From contig DAOMNQ010000002.1 of the NCBI GenBank assembly GCA_035443945.1, positions 38,324 to 102,323 on the forward strand: a DNA stretch of 64,000 bases. The letters are read 5' to 3'. Source of the DNA: CAADGN01 sp035443945. Its GTDB lineage: Bacteria; Planctomycetota; Phycisphaerae; Phycisphaerales; UBA1924. The position numbers were made by a program, and so were the translations under genes. The notes below the pieces were generated by a model. It was not told the DNA's origin. It saw only the letters and a list, made by a program, of their open reading frames with translations, and ran no database searches. Shown in pieces: positions 58,160 to 64,000 of this stretch (its first letter is position 1; every line of letters begins with the position of its first letter).

Positions 58160-59068
58160 CTACTTCTTCTCACGATGCTCACCCGAACTCCCATCCGCGG
58201 GCAGCACGACCGCGAAGTCCGTCCCCTTGCCCACTTCGGAGTGGACCTCGATCCGCCCGCCGTGCGCCTCGACGATCCGCCGCGCCGTCGGCAGGCCGAG
58301 ACCCGTGCCGCCCGACCGCGTGGTGAAGTACGGATTGAAGATCCGTTCGAGCGTCTCCGCCGGGATGCCCGGCCCGGTGTCGATCACGTGAATCACAAAC
58401 GCCGCGTCGTCGCGGTCGTCTTCACGCCCAGTCCGAACGATCAGTTCTCGCGGCCGGTCGTCGCCCTGCCCCGCCATGGCCTGCACCGCGTTGAGCATCA
58501 GGTTGAGAAGCGCCTGCTTCAGGTGGGCCGCATCGACCACGGCGACGAGCGACCCGGGGGCAAGGTCCGATCGCAGGCGCACGCGCTGCCTCTCCGCCTG
58601 CGGCATGAAGAAGTCGATCAGTTCGCCGACCACGTGGTTCAGGTCCGTGGGCGCGCTGTCCAGTCGCAGTTCGCCGGCGTAATCGAGAAAGTCCGTCAGG
58701 ATACCCCTGAGCCGCTCGACCTCGCGTCCGAGCGACTCCAGGCGCCGAAGCAGCCGTGCCTTCTCGTCCGAGTCCCCCGGGATGTCGCCGACACCCTCGC
58801 GGAGCAGTTGCACGTTCAGCCCGATGGTGGAGAGCGGGTTCTTGATCTCGTGCGCCAGGCCGCTGGTCATCGCCCCGAGTTCGGCCAGCCGCTCCGCCCC
58901 CCGCGCCCGCCGTTCCGCGGCCCGAACCCGCCTGACCTGCCGTCGGAGGAGACGCCGCGCAGCGAGCGCCGCCAGGACAACCCCGACCGCGAACCCGATG
59001 AGTGCGGGCGCAACCCAGCCCGGCGCGGGCTGCGCCGCCGTCGGCGTCACGATGGAGGCATGGACCAC
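58160..59068 (-). CDS. Membrane-bound sensor histidine kinase, orphan
   Basis: 302 residues. One N-terminal hydrophobic helix (about 18-38), an Arg-rich linker, then HisKA with the phospho-acceptor His73 in SGLAHEIKNPLSTIG, and a HATPase_c domain with N-box LNLMLNAVQAM, G1 DTGPGIP, F-box FNPYFTTRSGGTGLGL. No response regulator is adjacent and no extracellular sensor domain is present, so it may sense membrane state or act through a partner. The start is uncertain: GTG 59068 was taken, a TTG at 59074 is in frame and no good ribosome site is seen. Confidence 0.87.
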   Translation of the reverse strand: MVHASIVTPTAAQPAPGWVAPALIGFAVGVVLAALAARRLLRRQVRRVRAAERRARGAERLAELGAMTSGLAHEIKNPLSTIGLNVQLLREGVGDIPGDSDEKARLLRRLESLGREVERLRGILTDFLDYAGELRLDSAPTDLNHVVGELIDFFMPQAERQRVRLRSDLAPGSLVAVVDAAHLKQALLNLMLNAVQAMAGQGDDRPRELIVRTGREDDRDDAAFVIHVIDTGPGIPAETLERIFNPYFTTRSGGTGLGLPTARRIVEAHGGRIEVHSEVGKGTDFAVVLPADGSSGEHREKK

Positions 59069-59122
59069 TGACAATGCAGCGGAAGGATACCGGCGATCGA
59101 CGCCCGCGCGTCGGCCCGGGGG

Positions 59123-59407
59123 TCAGCGTCTGGGCGTGCGTGCGTAGTTCCGCTTCGGCATCACCGTGACGACCGGGTCGGAGCGACGCACCTTCGTCGC
59201 CTTCCAGCCCTTGTCCGACTTCTGCGCGTCGTAGACGACCGACGAGCCGTCCTTCAGCGCTCGAAACCCATCCCCCTCAATGACCGAGAAGTGCACGAAG
59301 ATGTCCTGCCCCTCCGGGCCGATGATGAAGCCGAACCCCTTGCGAGGGTCGAACCACTTCACGACACCCTCAACATCCACGATTGTGTGCGACGGCACGT
59401 CGGTCAT
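59123..59407 (-). CDS. Cold-shock domain protein with basic C-terminal tail
   Basis: 94 residues. A CSD with RNP1 KGFGFI and RNP2 DIFVHF (GVVKWFDPRKGFGFIIGPEG, QDIFVHFSVI) binds single-stranded RNA or DNA. The typical domain is extended at the C-terminus by a basic tail (KSDKGWKATKVRR...PKRNYARTPRR). A poly-G stretch 7 bp before ATG 59407 serves as ribosome site. Lies between the kinase gene and pnp on the same strand, but not close to either. Confidence 0.9.
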   Translation of the reverse strand: MTDVPSHTIVDVEGVVKWFDPRKGFGFIIGPEGQDIFVHFSVIEGDGFRALKDGSSVVYDAQKSDKGWKATKVRRSDPVVTVMPKRNYARTPRR

Positions 59408-59704
59408 GCGACGACCCCCCAACACCGCATAGGAGTGCGACGGCACGCGCCGACGCCCCGCCGGGCCGCGATCGTGATGACCTGCCGCGTCTTCAACGCA
59501 AACCCCCTGCGACACCCCGCCTGACCGCGGCACGCACATGCGAGCGCCGCGAACGCGGGGCAAGACTGCCCATCCACGGGCGTTGTCCAGATTACCAGAA
59601 ACGCGCCGGCGGTCAACCGGGGACGGGCCGACCACGCGACACGCGCGCAAATACCCTCTCCCAATGGAGTTAGCGCACAGACCCCCCCGGACGGCCCAGA
59701 TCGC

Positions 59705-61876
59705 TCAAACCCCCGCGGCCGACGCCTGCTCCGACATCGCCTGCTTGCGGCTCAGTTTGATCCGGCCCTGCTCGTCAACCAGGATCACCTTCACCTTGAC
59801 GACGTCGCCGACCTTCACCACGTCGGTCACGCTCTTCACGTACCCCTCCGCGAGTTCGGAGATGTGGCACATGCCGTCGGTTCCCGGTGCGAGTTCGATG
59901 AACGCGCCGAAGTCCTTCACCGAGATCACCCTGCCGTTGTAGACCGTGCCGACCTTGATCTCCTCGCACAGCGCCTCGATCTCCGCCCGGGCGGCGTCGA
60001 TCGACTCGCCGTTCGGCGCGGAGACCATCACCGTGCCGTCGTCCTCGACGTCGATCGTCACGCCGTGCTTGTCCTGCAGGGCGCGGATGGTCTTCCCCCC
60101 CGGCCCGATCAGTTTGCCGATCTTCTCCGGGTGGATGTTGAGGGTGATGAGGCGCGGTGCGTAGACCGAGATCGACTCTCGCGGCGCGGCGATGCACGCC
60201 TCCATGCGGTCGATGATCTTCAGCCTCGCCACCCGGGCCTGCTCGAAGATGCGGGTGATCTGCTCGACGTTCAGCCCGCGGGCCTTGAGGTCCAGTTGGA
60301 TGCCCGTGATCCCGCCGCGCGTGCCCGAGACCTTGAAGTCCATGTCGCCGAAGAAGTCCTCCTCGCCGATGATGTCGGTCACGAAGACCTCTCGCCCGCC
60401 CGAATCATCCGTGAACCGCCCCACGGAGATGCCCGCGCAGGTCGCGGTGATGGGCACGCCCGCGTCCATCAGCGCGAGGCACCCGCCGCAGACCGACGCC
60501 ATCGAGGAACTCCCGTTCGACTCCGTGATGTCGCTCACCACGCGGATCGTGTACGGGAAGACGTCCGGCGAGGGCAGGATCGCCATCAGCGACCGCTCCG
60601 CCAGCGCGCCGTGCCCGATCTCGCGCCGCCCCGGACCCATGATCCGCTTGGCCTCGCCCGTCGAGAAGGGCGGGAAGTTGTAGTGCAGCGTGAACTTCTT
60701 CGAGTACTCGGGGATCAGCCCGTCCACGATCTGCTCGTCGCGGGCCGTGCCCAGCGTGCACGAGACCAGCGACTGCGTCTCCCCGCGCTGGAAGAGCGCG
60801 GAACCGTGCGTCCGCGCGAAGACGCCGACCTCCGCCTCGATCGGCCTGATCTCGTCGAACTTCCGACCGTCGGCCCGCACGCCGCTCTCCACAATCAGCC
60901 GGCGCGTGACCTTCTTCTCCAGCGTGCGAAAGGCCTCAACGGCCTGCGCCCTCGCCTTCGCGGACTTCGCGTACTCCTCGTACGTGCCGCCCGGCTTGAG
61001 CGGGAAGTGCTCGTCCAGCACCTTCGCCCGCAGGGCGTCCACCGCGTCGCTCCGCTCCTGCTTGCCCGGCAGTTTGCGAGCCGCGGTCATCGCTGCCTCC
61101 GCGACGGCCTTCACCTTCGCCACGATCTCCGGGTCCGGCAGCGTCAGGTCGCCCACGCGCTTCTCGCGCCCGGCCTTCGCGGCCAGTTCCTCGATCGCCG
61201 CCAGCGTCTCGGCGATCTGCGACTGCCCGAACCGGATCGCCTCCACCATGTCCGCCTCGGCGATCTCCGCCGCGCCGACCTCGATCATGTTCACCCCGTC
61301 CTTGTGCCCCGCCAGCACCAGGTCGAGGTCGGAGTAGTCCATCTGGCTCACCGTCGGGTTCACGACGAACCGAGGCCCGTCGTCCGTGTGGATGCGCGCG
61401 ACGCGAACCGTCGCCGTCGGCCCCTCGAAGGGCGCATCGGAGAGCGCGAGCGCGGCCGACGCCGCCGTCCCCGCCAGCACGTCCGTGTCGTTCTCGCCGT
61501 CGTGGCTCATCACCCAGACCTGGATCTGGATTTCGTCCACGAACCCGTCCGGGAAGAGCGGTCTGATCGGGCGGTCGATCATCCGCATCGTCAGGATTTC
61601 CTTCTCGTTCGGTGCGCCCTCGCGCTTGCGGAACCCGCCGGGGAACTTGCCCGCCGCCGGCAGTTTCTCGCGGTAATCGACCGTGAGCGGGAAGAAATCC
61701 AGCCCCTCGCGCGCCGGAGCGCGCACCACCGTCGCCATCACCGTGCTCTCGCCGTAGGTGGCGATCACCGCCGACGACGCCTGCCGCGCGATCCTGCCGG
61801 TCTCCAGCACCAGCGTTCGGCCGCCGATCTCACGCTCAACGCGGACCGCGCCCAACTTCGACGCATACTGACCCAT
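59705..61876 (-). CDS. pnp: Polyribonucleotide nucleotidyltransferase (PNPase)
   Basis: Phosphorolytic 3'-5' exoribonuclease and degradosome subunit. 723 residues. First RNase PH-like half (ETGRIARQASSAVIATYGESTVMATV), a helical linker, second half with the catalytic block (TEVGVFARTHGSALFQRGETQSL, VSDITESNGSSSMASVCGG, GEEDFFGDMDFKVSGT), then KH (LITLNIHPEKIGKLIGPGGKTIRAL) and S1 (GTVYNGRVISVKDFGAFIELAPGTDGM) RNA-binding domains. Downstream of rpsO as in many bacteria. Confidence 0.97.
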   Translation of the reverse strand: MGQYASKLGAVRVEREIGGRTLVLETGRIARQASSAVIATYGESTVMATVVRAPAREGLDFFPLTVDYREKLPAAGKFPGGFRKREGAPNEKEILTMRMIDRPIRPLFPDGFVDEIQIQVWVMSHDGENDTDVLAGTAASAALALSDAPFEGPTATVRVARIHTDDGPRFVVNPTVSQMDYSDLDLVLAGHKDGVNMIEVGAAEIAEADMVEAIRFGQSQIAETLAAIEELAAKAGREKRVGDLTLPDPEIVAKVKAVAEAAMTAARKLPGKQERSDAVDALRAKVLDEHFPLKPGGTYEEYAKSAKARAQAVEAFRTLEKKVTRRLIVESGVRADGRKFDEIRPIEAEVGVFARTHGSALFQRGETQSLVSCTLGTARDEQIVDGLIPEYSKKFTLHYNFPPFSTGEAKRIMGPGRREIGHGALAERSLMAILPSPDVFPYTIRVVSDITESNGSSSMASVCGGCLALMDAGVPITATCAGISVGRFTDDSGGREVFVTDIIGEEDFFGDMDFKVSGTRGGITGIQLDLKARGLNVEQITRIFEQARVARLKIIDRMEACIAAPRESISVYAPRLITLNIHPEKIGKLIGPGGKTIRALQDKHGVTIDVEDDGTVMVSAPNGESIDAARAEIEALCEEIKVGTVYNGRVISVKDFGAFIELAPGTDGMCHISELAEGYVKSVTDVVKVGDVVKVKVILVDEQGRIKLSRKQAMSEQASAAGV

Positions 61877-62070
61877 GTGCTTCCGCCTCTTTCATCATCG
61901 CCGGGCGACGCCGCCGTCCATCGACGGGCGCATCGCGGGCCGGCACGTGCGTGTGCGGCTCCCCCGGGGGCCCGAGAGGCAGAAGGCAGGATGCAGCCTG
62001 TTCCCCACCACGAACGGCTGCCGCCTGCCCACTGCCGCTGAGGACCGGCAGGCCGCGTTCTCAAACGAAT

Positions 62071-62100
62071 CGGGCCTTCCCGCTCGCGCGGAAAGGCCCG
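62071..62100 (-). terminator. Hairpin between rpsO and pnp
   Basis: CGGGCCTTCC (62071-62080) pairs with GGAAAGGCCCG (62090-62100) with one bulged A. It lies a few bases after the rpsO stop. Only a weak T-rich tail follows on the minus strand, so it may be an attenuator or an RNase-processing site, as known between rpsO and pnp in E. coli. Confidence 0.7.
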
Positions 62101-62107
62101 TGCTGGT

Positions 62108-62377
62108 TCATTTCCGCAGGCCGAGACGCTGGATCGTGTCCAGGTAGCGGTCGCGGTTGGTCCTGGCGAGGTACCGCAGCAGGCGGTTGCGCTTGCTGAC
62201 CATCATGATCAGCCCGCGCCGCGTGTGAACATCCTTGCGGTGCGACCGCAGGTGCTCGGAGACCTGCTTGATGCGGCCGGTCAGGAGGGCGATCTGGACT
62301 TCCGGCGAGCCGGTGTCGCCTTCCTTGCGGGCGAAGTCCGTCACGATCTGTCTGCGGGTCTCGGCAGCGGTCGCCAT
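62108..62377 (-). CDS. rpsO: 30S ribosomal protein S15
   Basis: Binds 16S rRNA central domain early in 30S assembly. 89 residues, exactly the family length, with the whole conserved region: DTGSPEVQIALLTGRIKQVS, HLRSHRKDVHTRRGL and LLRYLARTNRDRYLDTIQRLGLRK. The ATG at 62377 gives MATAAETRRQIV. Followed by pnp 232 bp downstream. The long upstream frame in the same register is antisense of the aminotransferase. Confidence 0.98.
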   Translation of the reverse strand: MATAAETRRQIVTDFARKEGDTGSPEVQIALLTGRIKQVSEHLRSHRKDVHTRRGLIMMVSKRNRLLRYLARTNRDRYLDTIQRLGLRK

Positions 62378-62563
62378 GGCGCGTTCGTTCCTGGCCTGAA
62401 TGGTGCACGGTCGTCCGGCGCAGTCCCACCGCGCCGGGCCTTCCCGTCGAGTGCCGATCCTAGGCCGAGGCCGCCCGGCCATCAACCGACCGGGCCTCCC
62501 CGTCCCCCCAATGGCCGTATCCTCACCCGTCCGGCGTCCGCGTGCCGGCCGGGAGGACTCTCC

Positions 62564-63814
62564 ATGCGGCTTTCCCACCGGGTCGAGGGCCTGAAGCCCT
62601 CCGTCACCGTCGCGTTCGGGAACAAGGCAAAGGCCCTGAAGCGTTCCGGCGTGGAAGTCCTCGACTTCACGCTCGGCGAGCCCGACTTCGACACGCCGCA
62701 GCCCATCAAGCAGGCCGCCATCGACGCCCTGCTCGCGGGCCAGACCAAGTACATGCCGACGCTCGGCGACCCCGCCACCCGCCAGGCGATCGCCGACAAG
62801 TTCGCGCGCGACAACGCCATCCCCGGCCTCAGCGCCGACCACGTCGCCATCTCCGCCGGCGGCAAGCACTCGCTCTACGTCGCCATGCAGTGCCTCCTCG
62901 ACCCGCCCCCCACCGGGCAGCCGCCGCTCGAGGTCATCATCCCCGTCCCCGGCTGGGTGAGTTACGCGCCGATCGCGGAACTCGCGGGGGCGCGCGTGGT
63001 CGAACTGCCCACGCTCCCCGCCGACGACTTCAAGATCACGCCCGCCCAACTGCGCGAGGCGATCACGCCCCGCACACGGCTGCTCATCCTCAACAGCCCC
63101 AGCAACCCCTGCGGCACGATGTACACCGAGGCCGAACTGCGCGCCCTGGCCGCCGTCATCGCCGACGCCGCCCGCTCGACCGCCCCGGACCTCGTCGTCG
63201 TCTCCGACGAGATCTACGAGAAGATCGTCTACGGCGGCATCCCCCACTTCTCCATCGGCTCCGTCCCCGAGATCGCCGACCGCGTCCTCACCGTCAACGG
63301 GATGAGCAAGGCCTTCGCCATGACCGGCTGGCGCGTCGGCTACGCCGCGATGCCCGGCGAGTTCGGCAAGCGGCTCATCAGCGCGATGGCGACGCTGCAG
63401 GGGCAGATGACGACGAACATCACGTCCTTCGTCTATCCCGCCATCCGCGCCGCCCTCGCCGAGTGCAGCGCGGATGCCGACCGCATGCGCGACGCCTTCG
63501 CACGCAGGGCCGAACTCATCACGCGACTCCTCGCCGAGGTGCCGCGCGTGCGCACCGTGCGCCCTACCGGCGCGTTCTACGCCTTCCCCGACGTCTCGGC
63601 GCACTTCGGCCGCGCCTCGCCCGCCGGCCGCCGCATCGACTCGTCCCTCTCGCTCTGCGAGGCCCTGCTCGACGAGGCCCGCGTCGCCATCGTCCCCGGC
63701 GAGGACTTCGGCGGCTGCGCGAAGAACCACGTCCGCATCACCTTCGCGTGCGGCGAGGCCCAGATCGAGCGCGGCGTGGCCGCCCTGGGCGAGTTCCTCT
63801 CACGCCTGGCGTGA
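62564..63814 (+). CDS. Class I/II aminotransferase, aspartate aminotransferase-like
   Basis: 416-residue fold-type I PLP enzyme. DFTLGEPDFDTP at the start and the PLP Lys about 249 in NGMSKAFAMTGWRVGY, with LNSPSNPCGTMYTEAEL for the phosphate and carboxylate contacts and VRITFACGEAQIERG near the end. Family members use aspartate and oxoglutarate or prephenate; the exact substrate cannot be told. GGGAGGA 6 bp before ATG 62564 confirms the start. Divergent from rpsO, 186 bp apart. Confidence 0.91.
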   Translation: MRLSHRVEGLKPSVTVAFGNKAKALKRSGVEVLDFTLGEPDFDTPQPIKQAAIDALLAGQTKYMPTLGDPATRQAIADKFARDNAIPGLSADHVAISAGGKHSLYVAMQCLLDPPPTGQPPLEVIIPVPGWVSYAPIAELAGARVVELPTLPADDFKITPAQLREAITPRTRLLILNSPSNPCGTMYTEAELRALAAVIADAARSTAPDLVVVSDEIYEKIVYGGIPHFSIGSVPEIADRVLTVNGMSKAFAMTGWRVGYAAMPGEFGKRLISAMATLQGQMTTNITSFVYPAIRAALAECSADADRMRDAFARRAELITRLLAEVPRVRTVRPTGAFYAFPDVSAHFGRASPAGRRIDSSLSLCEALLDEARVAIVPGEDFGGCAKNHVRITFACGEAQIERGVAALGEFLSRLA

Positions 63815-63920
63815 GGCCCCCGGCCCCGCGGCCCTGCGGCCCCGCGCCGATGTGTCCCCGCGCACCATCCGCGATGCCCGTCCGATGCCGGAGCCGCGCC
63901 CGTTGCCGGCCCATGAATGA

Positions 63921-64000
63921 CGACCGTCGATGGACCGACAACGAGCGTCGATGGACCGACAACGAGCGTCGATGGACCGACAACGAGCGTCGATGGACCG
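63921..64000. repeat. 21-bp tandem repeat running out of the window
   Basis: Units CGAGCGTCGATGGACCGACAA start at 63942, 63963 and 63984; the first copy at 63921 has one change near its start (CGACCG), and the fourth is cut by the window edge. The period keeps the codon phase; on the minus strand it reads SVHRRSL repeatedly. The total copy number cannot be known from here. Confidence 0.9.

Noticed and set aside
63921..64000. CRISPR array
   Set aside because: The units are contiguous without spacers and no cas gene is near; the same holds for 30339-30515.

Overview
The window looks like one scaffold of a high-GC, Gram-negative planctomycete of the class Phycisphaerae, probably from an uncultured or draft assembly, since a 10-N gap interrupts one gene. 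The evidence is a secreted protein ending in a GC-type dockerin-like repeat, a 2055-residue exported protein with the N-terminal LExLEnRxLL motif and many pre-peptidase C-terminal-like repeats, two zinc-ribbon membrane proteins of the CxxCGYDLRGL...CPECG kind, an FG-GAP protein and a flavin-dependent halogenase-like oxidoreductase. Order, family and species cannot be fixed from the sequence alone.

Layout. 1-7.4 kb: translation and housekeeping (typA, partial at the window edge; rplU), glmS, a peroxiredoxin, a YggS-type PLP protein, a peptidoglycan amidase and a DUF481 outer-membrane protein. 7.4-18.6 kb: asnB, a queuosine-precursor transporter, xylA broken by one amber codon, a membrane protein, a DNA methyltransferase split by the gap, ugd, a SAM methyltransferase, a polyprenyl diphosphate synthase, tyrS and a CBS-pair protein. 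18.6-29.1 kb: putA (proline to glutamate), ribF-nrnA-DNA methyltransferase, the halogenase-like gene, mnmA and a zinc-ribbon membrane protein. 29.1-32.3 kb: an accessory, repeat-rich stretch with a fibronectin-like protein, a cysteine-rich secreted protein and several families of short intergenic repeats. 32.3-38.7 kb: purQ, DUF1015, a membrane thioredoxin, a tandem pair of CNNM/CorC-like proteins (the first carrying an in-frame amber codon), hscB-like and an Asp/Glu racemase-like gene. 39.0-47.5 kb: the giant exported protein, then a thiol-chemistry group (rhodanese-like lipoprotein, DsbD-alpha-like protein, redoxin) closed by a strong terminator.

47.5-52.1 kb is the most interesting part. 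A seven-repeat FG-GAP gene has been cut in two by a 3,145-bp element. Removing the element rejoins the two halves exactly in frame at one shared CTG codon. The element carries an IS110-family DEDD transposase, whose gene contains an uninterrupted run of 26 G, plus three small co-oriented passenger genes. Its upstream non-coding end sits where IS110 elements keep a guide RNA. From 52.1 kb on come the dockerin protein, gap, a sugar-isomerase-like TIM barrel, a tryptophan dioxygenase-kynureninase operon, an orphan sensor kinase, a cold-shock protein, rpsO-pnp and an aspartate-type aminotransferase. A 21-bp tandem repeat runs off the right end.

Two otherwise intact genes (xylA and the first CNNM gene) carry single in-frame TAG codons. 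TAG is an ordinary stop for glmS and several other genes here, so sequencing errors or fresh nonsense mutations are likelier than code reassignment. No rRNA, tRNA or CRISPR array was recognised.
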